This document shows, one piece after another, positions 9,563 through 23,269 of a stretch of 64,000 nt of DNA (the first letter of the stretch is position 1; each line of letters starts with the position of its first letter). A model generated the notes under the pieces. The model saw nothing but the letters and a program-made list of their open reading frames with translations, was not told the DNA's origin and searched no databases. Origin of the DNA: Knoxdaviesia capensis (taxonomy: Eukaryota > Ascomycota > Sordariomycetes > Microascales > Gondwanamycetaceae). Both the position numbers and the translations under genes were made by a program. Location of the stretch: positions 1,748,340 through 1,812,339 of the forward strand of contig LNGK01000008.1 in the NCBI GenBank assembly GCA_001510575.1, in the 5' to 3' direction.

Positions 9563-12500
9563 CTATGAAGTGCCAGCTGGCGCAGGTTGGCCCTCCAGTT
9601 GGCCAGGGGCCCGCTGGGAGACAGCCATCAGCTCAATGGCAATCTCCTGAGCCCGGGACAGGACCGTCTTGATCATTTCCCGGTCATCGATCGGGAGCTG
9701 TGTCATGAGAGTGGTGTAGAACTGGGGCTGCTCCTTTTGAAGTTCTACATTGTTGGTGCAAGAAACGGCCGGTCAGTACAGCGAAACTTTGGCAATGATT
9801 GAGATATGTGCCACAGCGGGATCCAAACTTACTGTCCATAGTCACAGCCACCAACTGGTACGGCTCAACATTGTCGAGGGGTGAGTCAAGAACCAGACCC
9901 TCCTCACCAAGATCATTGTCGTCAAAGCTTCCCTGGGCGGTGCTGTACTTGTGGGCCTGGATAATGTGGGAAAAAAAGAAAGCTCTGCTGTTAGTACACC
10001 GCCAAATGACCTTCTGATCCATGAATTCGAAAAGGGCAACAAACCTGCTCGTTCAGGAAATCAAGGTACGAGTTAGTTCCATCCTGGACGTCGGTGGCGG
10101 GGGCTTCCGGCTCAGCTTCGTCGTCAGCAGTCCACGTTCCTTCGCCTTCGGCCCACTCCTCGTCATCGGCATAGTCGAAGCTTCCAGACTCGTTCTGGAA
10201 CTCATCGCGGAGGGCCTCCTCTCGGTCTAGACAGGTACGAAAAGAAATTGTTAGGGTACGACACCATATACGCGAAAGAAAATGGTGGCTAAAACACATC
10301 CAGGCGGAAGAATCACTTACTCTTGAGAGCCTGAGGGAGCGTCCGGAACAGCTCAGCAATGCCCTGGAGCAGTCTAGGCCATCCGGTCGACACACTGGCC
10401 GGGACCTGCTCAGCCTGGATGCTGAGGAGCGCCGCGATGGCGACAATGCAGAGCGTCTTGTCGTGCACGCGGGTGAACTCGGGCATGTTGATGAACCACA
10501 GCGTGAAGAAGGTGTTGGTCCAGTTGCGCGACTCGAGCACGTGCAGCGCGAGCACGGGGTTGTAGTTGATGGCGCCAATCACCAGCTCCATCAGGTGTAT
10601 CCGGTACGTCTTCAGCTTGACGTCCGTCGAGCCCAACACGCCCATGGCCATGCCAATAAAGTTGGTAACACAATTGTCAATGTGGCCACGGAGGCAGAGC
10701 ATCATCACCTCAGCGAGCTTGCACGCATAGATGCGGTCAACTCCGGCAACCTTAGGATCAGTGAAGATATCCGACACCATCGAGTACATCGCCTCCACGT
10801 ACTGCGGGCTGGTGCTCAGCTGGCCTGCACCGTACTGAACAAAGTTGTCGAGCGCGGGCAGCATGTCCTCAAGATACAACTCAGCTCCGGCTTTGAAGGC
10901 GGCGTGCATCAGCTCAAACGCCTGCCACATGACCGGGGAGATGGCCTTGGCAGCAAAGGTGCAGCTGTCAATGATCTCAAACACCTCGTTGTACAGGTCG
11001 TACAGCTTGTTCTCGAGTGTCACCTGAATGATAGGCATGAGGACGGACTCGATATGGAGCAGCACGTCGGGGGTGCTCTCGAGGGTGAGGATCAGCGTTC
11101 CGATGGTCTGGAGCACACCGAGAGCAGTGATGCTCTTGTCGTCGGGAAGCTCGTAGTAGTCGTCATCTGTACGGTCGGTTTTCTCGAGCATTTCGCGCAC
11201 GATGCGCAGGTACGTGTCACGGAGCTGCTCGCTGAGTGCGACAGCGAAGGGGGTGAGCTCCTGCGCAAACACCTCGACAAAGTCCTCCATCACGTTGGCA
11301 AGAGCGTCGACATCAGCCTCGTTGGCAAGCTTGAGAAGCTGCTGCATGATGGTGGGGATGTTCTGCTGCATATTGATGCGAATGATGTCGTGGCGGATGA
11401 GAGGCTGCAGAGCGAGAGCGGCAGTCACACGGACGGGAAGGGCGGGGTCGTTCATGCAGTCGAGGATGTGGCGATAGACGTTCATCAAGTTGTTAGGGTC
11501 CTGGAAGTCCAGAAGCTCAAACTTCTCGATGCAGTCGCAGGCACGAGCGCGGAGGAAGCCCTGAGTGCTCTTGAAGTCGGGGAACACATAGCGCACGATG
11601 AAGTACTCGATCTGGTCCTTGATGGGGCTGTTCTTGCCCAGAATGACGGGAGCCAGGGTACCAATCATGCGCAAAACGCCCTCCTTGGCGACATGGTTCT
11701 TCTTGCTCTCCTCCGCCTGCTCATACTCGTTGACGACATCGTTGATGAATTTGAGAATATCAAACGTCTGCTTGCGGCGATGCTTCGTGAGTGTGACCAG
11801 GAAATTAGTCGCGGTAACATCGGGCGTGCCCATCTCATCAAAGTAGTTGAGCTTGGCGTGCAGGTACTCCTCGGGCTCGTCCTCAAACTTCTCAATGTCT
11901 TCTTCGCTGAGGCACATGACGGGGAAGACGAAATGGGTGACGAGGTTCTGGAGGTGGGGCTTCAGGTGCTTCCACATTTCCTTGGGCCGGATGCATTCGT
12001 CGAGGAAAATAAAAATATATCTCAAGCAAGGACGGCTAAGCCACGAGGTCTTAGCCACCCACTTCTCGATCTCACGCAGATAGGCCTGGAGGATTTCGGG
12101 GGCGTAGCTGGAGACGAAATCCTTTGCAAAGGCTTGTGCTTCGGAGTCGCCGGGCTTGACGAGCGTCGTAGGATTGCCGTATCTGTTGAGGATAGAGGAA
12201 AAAAGAGGAAAAGACTGGTTAGAAACTGCCCTTGAGTATTCGGCAAGTCTGAGTGAGGGGATCATGGGGGAATGCCCTGTTCATCAAGATGAACACAGAG
12301 CTGAGTATGGCACACCGCATCGATATCTGGGGTAGCGTACCTAATGAACATGCGGTTTATGCAAAAATACGCCCACTTCTTAGCTTTCCACCAAGAGTTC
12401 TTTTCGCGCTCGTACGGGTCATCGTCCTCAACAGAGCATTTCGGAGGCTCCTTGGAGATGGTGTTGAGGAACACGGTGCACCAAGCGATCGACACATCAC

Positions 12501-13753
12501 GTTGACGTAGGTAACTCGAAAGCTCAAGCTAGTTCGAGAGATCGGCGGAGTATTACGTTAGCACACGGATGGACTGGATCTAGGGGGGGAAAATAGCACG
12601 AAAGAGCAGAAGGAAAAAAGAGACAGAAAAGAAAAGGGAGGAGGGGAATCAAGCAGAGATGAGAGATCCGCCGGGAAGCATACCCAGGTTGCGTTCTTGA
12701 AGGCCTTCAATGCATAGTGCAGCATCTCGCCCGCTTCTTGACTGTCCTGGTTGACAAGCTCATTGCAGATGGCCAGCAGCCGCGGGAAGCTCGCCTCGAC
12801 AATCTTGTCGAGGTATTCGCGGGAATTTCCCTGGCTCGATTTGTATCGGTATGTGCGGCAGATGGAAAGGAGACATTGCAGGCCGGTCAGGGCAGAGCGG
12901 GGGTCGTTTGTGTTGAGCAATTGCAAGGTGAAGTCGAGGAACTGCGGCCAGTTGTCGGGGAAGTCGAACTGGAGGATGCGCTGCACGGCAGCAACGATAT
13001 GGGGGCGGACATGGTGGTCGGCGGCCGAGAGGAGGGGGAGAATGCGTTCGCGGATGACGGCCTTCTCGTCGGGGAGGATCTCGAACTTCTTTTCTTCTTC
13101 CTCGTGGCGGCTCCAGTTCCGGTTCACGTGGTTTTTGGCGTAGATGGCGGCTGGAGTGGAGGGAATTGGATTGGGTTAGTCAGGGCTGATGAAAGCAACT
13201 GAGGGGATACCCTTGGCCAGATAGAATGACTGAGGATAAGCCGTGAAGCCTTTATTTATGACTGCAATGTGGGTGGGGTTTTCAGGAGGTGAGATGATGG
13301 GACATACTGGCAAGGCGGATTTGAGGATCCTCCTCAGCTTGGAGGACATCGAACAAGGCACCAGTAAAACCGGGGGTATCTTGGATCTAGACATTGGTGA
13401 GGAGATGGAATGGCAATCGTCAGTATAACATGTTCAGGAGTGGTATTCTTGGATTCGGAGGCTAGAGAAACAGCCGGGGGACCAAAACTGAGAGTCCGGG
13501 CTTGAAATGCACCAGACACAGTTTGCTGCTGTTTGTAATCGAGCCCCAGCTGAAAGGTGATGGGACAGCTTCATTGTGCAGACAAAGAACACTACAACAG
13601 CATGAAAACTGGAGTATTCACATCCCGTTCCAGCAAGCAACCTCGTAGGAGTCAAACACTCACCTGCTTAAGCTGCAGTTCACTATCCTTCCGGGCCTTG
13701 GCGTCGGGATCGAGGGTAGAACGCAGCAGCGTTCGAATAGCAGCCGGATCCAT
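9563..13753 (-). CDS. Importin-beta family karyopherin, importin-7/8 (Nmd5/Sxm1) type
   Basis: Eight exons: 13753-13664, 13386-13308, 13150-12684, 12528-12341, 12182-10321, 10226-10045, 9956-9833 and 9744-9563. Together they give 1057 residues, the usual length for this family. All introns are GT..AG (88-277 nt) and every junction keeps frame. The N-terminus (MDPAAIRTLLRSTLDPD) and the segment FTGALFDVLQAEEDPQIRLATAIYAKNHV form the Ran-binding importin-beta N domain (about residues 12-100). HEAT-like helical repeats follow. Residues about 896-950 include the very acidic stretch (DDEEWAEGEG and following) typical of importin-7/8. The protein carries cargo (in the family: ribosomal proteins, histones, kinases) through nuclear pores with Ran-GTP. 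Nmd5 and Sxm1 are close relatives, so I leave the symbol open. Confidence 0.92.
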
Positions 13754-16700
13754 GATGGGTGGTTATCGATGATGAGAGGCCCGACAAGAATCCAGCTCAC
13801 GGAGGCGGGGGGAGGAAGAAGAAGGATAGAGGAAATGGGGAAGATGGATATCAATGAAGAGGAGCCCAAGGTGAGTAAGGAGCGAGGAATGATGTACTCA
13901 GGGACCAACTAGACGAGGAAATAAAATATCACAATCCGAGATGGTTTGTTCACACAATGGCCGGGTGTGTAACACGAACAGAGGAATAAGGGAAAAAGGA
14001 GAAGCAAAGGTGAAGACTAGATGGAGTTTAGAAGAATAAAAAAAATAAATAAAAATTAAGGGGGGGCAAACAAGCAAAACGAAGTTTTTTTTATGGATGG
14101 AATAGATAGAGGAAATACCGATAGAGAAAGTGAGGAAGGGTTTTTGCAGCGGCGGGGTATATGGATTAAGAGGAAAGGTTAAAGTCGTGGGCTTTGAATT
14201 TTTTTGTATGGCAGAAATTTAGTTAGGAAAGTGTAGCGTAGCACCTTAACTCAGTTACTATGAGGAGCCAGACAGCCATTTGATAGGCAGGTCAATTCAA
14301 CTTGCTGACTGGGATTAGGGGTCTAACCCTTATAGTGGTTAGATGCATATTGATGCAATTATTCAAGCATTCCTGTTGTAAGAATGCATATCTTCCATAT
14401 AAGCATAAGCAGTTCGAACTCCTCCTCAAGGGTCTAAGCCTACCCCATACTAAGATCTGACTGTTTAAGATAGTAAAGCAGGACAGCAGCCAATGGAGTC
14501 GACAACAAGATTGAGGATCAGTATCAGCAGTGGCACTACATACACGGGCACACAGGCCTGGATAGTCATTGTCAACGCGGGCCTGTCTCCCAACCACCCG
14601 CGGGAGAAAGGTCTGATTATTGCATGTAGTGAAGCGCACAACAGCCGCAGCCGTCCGTAGGAACATGGCAGTGCAGCTGTTGTTATTATTTTCCCGCCAG
14701 GCCTAGCGGCGGTCTGCTCTCAGCTGTGGTCTGAAACAAACCCAATCTCGCTATATTGCTGAGAACGGCGTGTGTGTGTGCCCTAGAGGAAATACATCTG
14801 AAAATGGACTTTCCCTATACGCGGATTTCCCGTCTCTCGTGTGTGCGCGTCATCGAAAATTCCACCGTCGTAGTCATAGCAAGAATTATGCTATATGCAT
14901 TCCCCCATGGGCTGAAATACTCTGTCTACTGTACGAACCGAGTGCGTGTATGGCCTGTTGCTTTCCCCGAAAAGAAAAATAAACAATCATCCACCGAAAG
15001 TGGGGGATCAGCAAAAGGCGGTGAAAAGCGTGTAGGGTTTTTCCTTCCGACGAAAGTGGCGCGGTAGATCTTCGGCACATGGATTTTTGTCTTCCCCCAG
15101 GTTGACCAATCCGGCCGGTGTGGCTTGACCTGAGGGCGGCGATATCACCAAGCCATCGCTGGTCTGGTTTGTTGGCCGTATAGCCCCCTGAATTAACGCT
15201 GTGGGAAAGACCACCGTCATTTTGGACCCATTGGATGTATGTACGGTCTGTTGTCTTTTGCCAGACGAGGCGGAATCACAGACTTCGGTGTAGTTCTTGG
15301 TCCTCTGACATGGGCTAGCCTCAGTTTGTATACGATGAAGAATCAAAGCGAAAGGGCACACATTTGCAGAAGACAACATCAGTTCACCGAATTAGCAGCT
15401 AGAATGCAAACTGGGTATCATACAGACGGAAAAGGCCGAAGCTCAACAATCTATCCAGACGACAAAGTACGATCCAGAGCGCGCAACACGTTAAAGCAAG
15501 GCGAACAAGCACCCATCAACTCCGTGCACAGGACACACTCCCAAAAAGAACCAATAGAAGCAACGACGTAATGAATGCACGATCACGTATCTAAACACCT
15601 TTCGCAAGAGAAGACCAAAAAGACACTCCGTGTATTTCCCAACACATAGAGCTCGCTCATTCTCTCCGCCCAAACAAGCGCACGTAAAAGACAAAGGCAT
15701 GTTGTGGGACCCTGACATAGCAATATAAAAAACGCAGAAAAACTGAGTAGATGACACCGAACCAGAGTATGAACATGAAGCAGGCGAAGATGACACAGGA
15801 GCAAGATAGTAGAGCGCAAAAAAGAAAAAAGAAAAAGACGTAGCCATCGTCTCCCAGATTCTACCCAAGAACCCGCCCAGCACACAGAAAAACAAGAGAA
15901 AAGCAAAACGAAGAAAACGAAGAAGAAAGCCCGCTCAATAGAAATGGGGAAACGTCTGGTAGCAGTTAGTATGATGAGCCCTGTTGAGCTTTGTGCCACA
16001 TATCTTGACAGCATGTCTCCGGTATGTCCACAATCCCCACCGCCCCGGATCATGTCTCCTTGTGACATCAGGTGGATTTTGATGTCACTGATCCAAGAGA
16101 TGCCATGGCTGGCTGCCCTCCTAGTATACCCTAGAATCCATTCTCATCGGCACAACATGAGAAAGAAAAAAGAAATGTCCACTAACCAATCCAAAAGATC
16201 ATAGCCAAGGTCCGTCATAAAAGTTGGCTTGGATGCCAACAGATGATATCATCCCCTTTTCAATCTCGTAAAACGTATGAGAACGTCGTCTCGCAAAGAC
16301 TCTTCGGGAAAAGAAGAGCTTTGGGGTTGCCCTGAAAGTATCTTCAGTGTCCCGGGTCCAGGGGCGTGGAAGTTGTGGTATAAAAACCCAGGAAGAGGCC
16401 GAACCTCTGATATCCCGGGAAGAATCGACAGAAAGAATTCCATAGGCATAGGTCCACCAGGTTTTGCCACCATTCCACCACCGTAGTCCCTGGTTCGAGA
16501 GATACAGAATGGAGGAGTGTAAATGACTAACCAAAAAGGATGGCTCATGTCGAAAATGAAACGAGATAGGCTAAAAACATGAAGACCCCGTCTGATTTGG
16601 GTATACCAAGGCAGATGATTCTCCTGTTCAGAAAGAGGGAAATGCTGAGAAACGTATGAAAGCCCGGAAATACCCACGAAGAGAGAAAAGCCAGAAAACC

Positions 16701-18238
16701 GGGAGCAGTATGGAACAAATTTTGTAAATCTTTTCAGCAGCTAGATGCCTATGGATAGCCAACTAGGATCGGATCGGATCAACTGTACACAATCAGGACC
16801 GGAGAGTTGTGCGGAGACAAGATATTCGACAGTAGAGCGACTGTTTAGAAGATGACGAAGAGGTTTTGCAGTGGGACCTTTTCAGTTTGTGGAAAGGCTA
16901 ATCAATTCTCAGATGCCTGTCCACAGAACCAAAGATCTTCATCCGTGCCCTCTCGTTTACCTGGGCGAATTTTCTTGTCCTTGCCTCCTCCAGCGCCGCC
17001 GTCGAGCAACGCAGCGAGTGGGGTCAAAATTATCAGATTGGACATCAACTCCACTTCATCCACGGTGTGGATATCCAGTGAGGAGGATTTCTGATAGCTA
17101 GAGTCCAGGCTGGTCATGGGAGTGAGATCCGGGAAAGTTGGCCTGATGGCTGTCCGTGGTTTGCGTATCCTAGGAGGAAAGTCCGAGCGGAAAGCTGAGA
17201 ACCCCGTTCCGGAAGGCCAGAGGTGGAAAGAGGTGTGTGGCAGGCAATACATGATGTTGAAGAAATTACAAAACGAAGGGTATCCGGATTCTTGAAAGAG
17301 ATTCACGGAGAACAGAAATGGTTGGTGGGATTCCGCCAGGAAAAGGGACAACGAAAGAAAGAACGACAGAAAAGAAACATGCTCGGAAAAAACAGGCACA
17401 GAATCACAACCGGCAGTCAGACAGTAAAACACCTCCCCACTAACAGTCACTCAAGCCACACATACACGCACAAAGATAATCGATAGCAATCGACAAAAAG
17501 AGCACTCCGGGAGGTGAGAATAGATCTCAAATTCGAACTCACTGATATTTCAATCAGATGAAGAACGGTTCCAGTTCGGGTTGTCCAAGGAGAAAGAATG
17601 TGATAGAGGTGTATAAGCCATATCAAATGGCGCAAGCACACTGTGCTTTATTGAGCCAGGAAGGGTATATCCACGCGGAAGCCAGAAGAGATGGACGGTC
17701 CAAGGGAGAAATGTGGTGACAATAGGTGGAAACATTTGAGACAAATTAGCAGAGTTAGTCGTCCGGAAGATATCAGGGGCGGAGGGGCGATCGGATAGTT
17801 TGCAGGAGTCCTGGTTCGGATATCAAGCATTGAAGTATCAAGTCCCAGGATGAAAACACGGGTGGTATAGGAGCCATGAAATGCGCGAGTTGAAACAAGC
17901 AAAAAAGAAGAAGACCACAGTTTCGATACTAAGATGGCGAAGGAGGAAGAAGAAATAGACAACGGGTATTGCCGGGTGTGATTAACAGCATAAAGCACAT
18001 ATCCAGGTCGTAAAAGTTTAGCGAGGTCGTGAGACGTTTTTAAGAAAAGAAAAAAAAAAAGCAATCCGGAAGAGAAGAGAAAAAACAATGGAGGTATGGT
18101 GTTTGGAGGGAAAGGGGGAAATGGGCCAGTGTGGAAATCCAGATAAAGAGGTTATATCCAAGATGAACGGGATGAGTCCAGAGAGAGGATGAATTGGAAA
18201 GTCACATCACTCGGAAGGCCCGGGAGTCCCTGGAAATC
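13754..18238. other. 4.5-kb intergenic region: importin upstream region and 3' flank of the RfeG-like gene
   Basis: No credible gene. On the plus strand 13,790-14,200 is purine- and A-rich, which is pyrimidine-rich for the importin promoter. Copies of GGGTCTAA lie at 14320 and 14431 (GGGTCTAACCCT and GGGTCTAAGCCT). A GGATC triplication lies near 16766. The rest is unremarkable low-complexity intergenic sequence. Confidence 0.5.
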
Positions 18239-19625
18239 TTACCGCCTAGGGTTCTTTGCGTGTCGTTCAGGCTGGACGAACTCGCGCTCATTTCGACGGT
18301 TATCCCGGATAGGAGCTCCGGAGGCGGGTCTCATTCCAGGGTCGTCGTACTGAGCGGGAGGGGGGTAGGCTTGGTTTTGTTGACCTGGAGGCATCGAAGT
18401 ATCAGATTTGAGTTGACGGTGCAAAACGAAGTGTTGTGGGGGCAGGCAGTGAAGCTCCCTGTATGAGTTAGCTAATACGCACCACGACCATAGAAGGGGT
18501 CCTGGGCCTGCTTCATTTCATACTGGCCAGGCCCAGAGACCGGCTGGTTGTAGCCATAGGGCTGCTGGGGAGCAAAGCCGGGTTGTTGAGGAGCGTAGCC
18601 GGGCTGTTGGGAGGGCGACGTGGTCACCATGCGATCAGGCCGTTGAGGATTCGACGGGTATGCCGGATCGCCATAACGGGGCTGTAGGTTTGTGCCAACG
18701 GCGACGTACGGGGGATCCTGCGGAGCATAGCTGGCCATTCCGGGGTACTGGGCATCGGACATGCCGGAATTGTATGCCGGGGTCGGGTTGGTGTATGCTT
18801 GCGGGTGATAGGCAGCGGCAGCACCCGCACCAGCAGCGCCTTGTCCGTAGCCTGCTGGCTGGGGCATTTGTTGGTAGGCAGCCGGGTGCGGGGGAGGCTG
18901 CTGTTGTTGCTGATACTGGCCAGCAGCGGCAGGCGGGTAGCGCTGAGACGCCGGATCAAAGTCTCGCGGGTCGCCATATTCATCGCCAGGCACTTGTTCC
19001 TGGCGCAGGGCTCGGGTACTGGAATGCTGGTAGGCTATAGGAGAGTTAGAACGTCTCGCAGGCAAAGCGTCGGGCGCTCGCGACGAGATACCTCTCTGAT
19101 TTCTGTTGCTGGCTTGAGCGCGACGTTCTTGGTCCCAGCGAGCAGAATCTGCCTTTAGATCCTCGATCATGGCCTGTATGGATATGAGAGGGCGGTTAGT
19201 CAAGATGGAAGTAATAACAGAGATAGATTGATAGATAGGCGGTGTCAAGGAAGTTCCCAGTGTTAAAGATGAGACAAAACGCACAGTAGTGAGATTTCTG
19301 TAGGCGGTGATATAGTAGCCCTGGATATGTTGGCCATTACTCTAGAAAGGTGAAGCAGCATGTTAGTATTTGCAGGATCGAGCCATTGAGAGGTGCGGGC
19401 TGAACAGTTCCAGCGAAAGGCGAGAATCGCGGATGGTAGACGTACTTCATAGGTTCCAGGGCGGACGAGAGCGTCGTTTCCGAGATACCGGCAGATATCG
19501 GCAGTGATGACTTCCCGATCTATGCCATCACGGGGGATGAAATATTCATTCTGCCGTGTTTGTGCGGCTGGCGGTTCAGGAACGGCCGTTGGCGGTCGTT
19601 GGCGCGGGGGAATGTGAGAGGCCAT
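18239..19625 (-). CDS. rfeG: RfeG-like fungal putative transcription factor
   Basis: Four exons, 19625-19446, 19341-19285, 19173-18483 and 18384-18239, encode 357 residues. The conserved N-terminal module is clear: NEYFIPRDGIDREVITADI, then CRYLGNDALVRPGTYE, then SNGQHIQGYYITAYRNLTT and AMIEDLKADSARWDQER. This matches Eurotiomycete proteins annotated as transcription factor RfeG. From about residue 110 the protein becomes a disordered Gln/Pro/Ala/Tyr/Gly-rich tail with a short poly-Gln run and repeated PGYAPQQPGFAPQQPYGY-type units. The last exon adds a charged end (RRNEREFVQPERHAKNPRR). No classical DNA-binding domain is visible, so the transcription-factor label rests on family annotation. 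Without the last intron the frame would stop six codons after the donor region. Confidence 0.82.
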
Positions 19626-22600
19626 CTGGACGTCTAAAAGAAGGGTTACGAAGATGATGATTTCACGAGAGGAGGAGGATGGTAGCAAGATTCGGATGCA
19701 CGGGAAAGGCGGTGGTCCTTTTTAATGTTCTTTTTACGGCACGAGAGAAGAAGAAGAGAGACGCGCAAAGTCCTATATAGACAGAGTGAAGTACGATGGC
19801 AAGACAAGAGAGAAGAGCGCAAGAAGTAAGGTCAACGGAAAACAAGGGAAAAAAAGAAATAGGGTCGGAAGAGAGAAAAGAAAACCCCCGAGAAGGCGAA
19901 ATGGAAGAGAGGACGGTATATCAAATGAGGAAACGGAGGAAGAGAGAGAAGAGAAAAGAGAAAAGAGAAAGAGAAAGCGGGTAGAAGAAATGAAATCGTC
20001 GCAAGACTTCGGGTATATAGGGAGGAGAGGGGACGACGTGGAAAAGAAGAAGAAAAAAAAAGAAAGAAAAAAACCTGGTCGGGGCGGCTGAGGATCTGGT
20101 GTTGGTCCGTCCTTCAAGTCAGGCCAAATCAGTGTGAGTGGGAGGGAGTGAGCAGTGGCACATTGGGTTGGCCAGAGCCAAAAGTCAGGAGGGAAAGAGC
20201 GAGGAGGGGCGATGTTTCCCCAAGACAGAAAATTGAGACCCACCCGCAAGCTCGTTTGTATGGCACTGTGTGTGGTTATCGCTGCCTGAAGCATGCACTG
20301 TATATGTGCTTGTGCATATGGGGCCTGTTAGCGATCTACGAGCAGCTGCAGGGTAATTACGTGTGTGGTTGATAGGACATTAACAGGTGTTCATCAGTGA
20401 TGCTTATAGACGTGTGTAAGGTGAGTGGTGCATAGCAAATTAAGTGAGCCCAAGGTGCTCGTTGGGATATCGGGGATGGATGGCCAACGGAAGGCGCGAA
20501 GCAGTCATCGTCTAGAACCGTCCCTTCTTTTTTAGGCCATGGCCGAAGTAGGTAGCGTCAGGGACACGTGTGAAGTAGCACGTTTTCCCTTGGATTTAAG
20601 GAACTCCCAGCTGACTCATCAGGTGAGGGCAAGATTTGGGCCCAAGCCCAACCAGAGGCCCGATTATCACCAGTTTTTTTATATCGGAGTTGCGACGGCC
20701 TCAAAAGCCCTACGTCAGATCCCTGGGATGTGGTCCACAAAACCCACGCTGCAAGGAAGACAGGAAGAAAAGAGAAAGGAAACAACTGCGTGACACAGCT
20801 TATAAGATAATTCCCTTCCTTCACGCTGTTCCCATCGCATCGTGACCCTCCGATATCAAGCAATGCTACTGACCGGATCAGCACAGCGAATTATACTATA
20901 CTGTGCACAACCCTGCGAGAAAAGCAGAGCCGCCCCGAACCAACTGGGACACCGAGACACCCCCCCACAATTAAATGAAAAAAACGCTCTGGGAGGGCGG
21001 GAGGGGGTGTTTTGCTCTTCGTCTCGTTTGTAGCCTAGCCTGCGAACACGGCCACGGTACCTCGTTCTCCATACAGTTTCTGCCTGGACCGGGGGTATCT
21101 GCCACCCACCCCTGGTACCTCTTCCCGTATCGCGGGGCACAGACAACAGCCCTAACATATGGTTTTTTTTTTTTTTTGACTGGAGGCCATGTCATCTTCC
21201 TGAGAGGGTGGGTGAGTGCAGTTGTGCCCTTCGTCGTTTTGGCTGGGTTTGGGGGTGGTAGTCTTGAAAGCTGATACCACTCGCGTTTCCTGAATGGTGT
21301 TGATCACTCCGACTCACACACCACCAGGCTGAAGATTCCCTATTCGGCGATGTGGGAAATCTCCCTTCTGTTGCTGAGGCAGTGGAAGGTTTATCGGCAG
21401 CCGTGCCGCTTCTGCGACCGATTCCCTAAAGGAGTCATGTCATGGCCGGGAGTCTCACACCCTCCTCTTTCATCAGCCTGATGGGTGTATGGTATGTGTC
21501 ACCACTCGCCACGGCTCACTCTTCCAGCCACCGTACACGTCGGCAAGTGCCTCAAAAGCCCAGTGGCGGGGGAGCTCTTGGGGCCTGTTTCCCCGGGCGA
21601 GAAGAACCACGCAGCTTGAAAGACCACCACGTCTGGCCTTACAAGAGGCGCCGACACCGGCCAGATGATGCTCGGGTGAAGGCCCAGGCAAATCCATCGA
21701 GAGAAAGGACACAATGCTCGGAACCTTCTGGAGGCTGTCGTATATATTGAGGAAGCCAAATAGACAAGACACACCCAAGACACCACCACCCCCCGTTTAT
21801 AAAAACGTAAGATAAAATTTAGGAAAAACCGGATAGACACAGCACAAAACCCCAAAAAGTTCAACGAACATTCACAGAATTCGGAGATCTAGATCAGCTA
21901 CAGACTCTGGTCTCCTGCATGACTGGAAATCGTGGAATCCGCTCACATCACAAGACCGCCCGAACCGCGTAAACTGGACCGAACGACCGCGGAAGAGGAC
22001 AGAACAACACCCCAGAAGAAATTGGATAAACAAAGAAATAAAAATCTAAAAGAAGAGGGCAGAGAACATTGCATTGGTCTCATGCACGGTGCCTATGACT
22101 TGTTTTCGTTGGGTTCAACAGGAACAAGAAGAACGTTCCCTTGCAGAGAGGGGGGTGGGTGGTGGTGGTGGTGGTTTACGTTGGGTACCAACGGTCGTCG
22201 TTGGAGCCCAAGCAGCCACGGCCAAGCGATGATCAATTGAAAGTCGCCTCCACGCAGCTCTCCACATATTCTGATATAGGTTGAGGGCCGGAACTCACAA
22301 TCACAGTTTCACGTTCTGAATGAAAATTTCTTTTTTTTAATAAAAGAATTCCTGTCCAGGACGTGGTTCCAGCCATCGTCGGGTTGTCCACTCCGTATCA
22401 ATGCCCAATCGGAGGCAAAACTATCACGAGCGCCGCCAAAAAAAATATTAAATGAATAAAATAAAATCTTTGACTCCAATTGGGAGGTCATTGTGTCCTT
22501 GCCACCCCGATGACAAAAAAAAGGACATGAGGGTAAATCTTGCTCGTCCAATCACTCACTCCTCTCGGAAACCCCTGCAAGAGAATGAGAGAGGCCGAAA

Positions 22601-23269
22601 AAGCCAGAGAGGAGAACGAGGGAGACTAATGCGAGTGTCTGGATTGGGGCCACACCAAGAGACATGACAAGAGAACTCGACAGACAGACGTAGAGAATGT
22701 AGGTATGTGTGGTAGGCAGAGACGGTGGCCCACATGTAATGGTGCCCTGGTCTTCATGCACATGGTGATATGCAGGCCGTAGCATGCCTCGAGTTGGATG
22801 AAAAGAAAACCCAGACCGCTCTTCCAAACCGCAAGCGACTGCTCAGCTTTTCCGTCTTTTCTGTTCTTTATCCCGTGCAGCAGTCGGCAAGGATGAAGGG
22901 ATGGGGGTGGGTGGGTGAGTGAGCAGAGAGGACCGACCAGAGCCCATCACTTCTTTCTTCCTCGTCAGACTGTCAGGCTGCGGCGGTATATGCACCGGTC
23001 AGTAGTACACAGCAGGACACTAAACAGGGTAAACGAGAAGAATCGGCACTGCGGGTGTTTTTTTATTTGCTTGGGATCCGGCTCTGTTGTAACACGCCCG
23101 TTCCATACGGGGGTGCACACACACACACATACACACATAGGTTTCCCCATCCGGGGCAGCCACAGAGTGTAGTGGTGTCCCACACCCACCCGGAGACCAG
23201 AGAGAGAAAAAGCAACAGCCGAAGAAGGAAAAAGGCCGACCGTGGATGCACACGCCAGAAACGGCATCT
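19626..23269. other. 3.6-kb intergenic region between the RfeG-like gene and polymerase eta
   Basis: No credible gene. It holds a nearly pure purine tract on the plus strand at about 19,795-20,085, a run of 15 T at 21163-21177, and a G-rich stretch with GGGTGGGTGG and GGT repeats at about 22146-22175. The 3' end of the polymerase eta gene lies at 23270. Confidence 0.5.
19774..19779 (-). promoter_or_regulatory. Possible TATA box of the RfeG-like gene
   Basis: CTATATAG sits about 150 bp upstream of the ATG at 19625 on the minus strand, a plausible distance. No other evidence. Confidence 0.3.

Noticed and set aside
10463..12235. 590-codon open frame on the plus strand opposite the main importin exon
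   Set aside because: It is the exact antisense of a confidently assigned exon; high GC at third positions produces long antisense frames. Its translation (His/Val/Leu/Glu-rich) has no domain.
14320..14441. Possible tRNA or SINE head: TAGTGGTTAG A-box-like and AGTTCGAACTCC B-box-like sequences, flanked by GGGTCTAA copies
   Set aside because: D-stem and T-stem do not pair and the spacing is wrong for a tRNA; only the flanking motif copies are retained as an observation.
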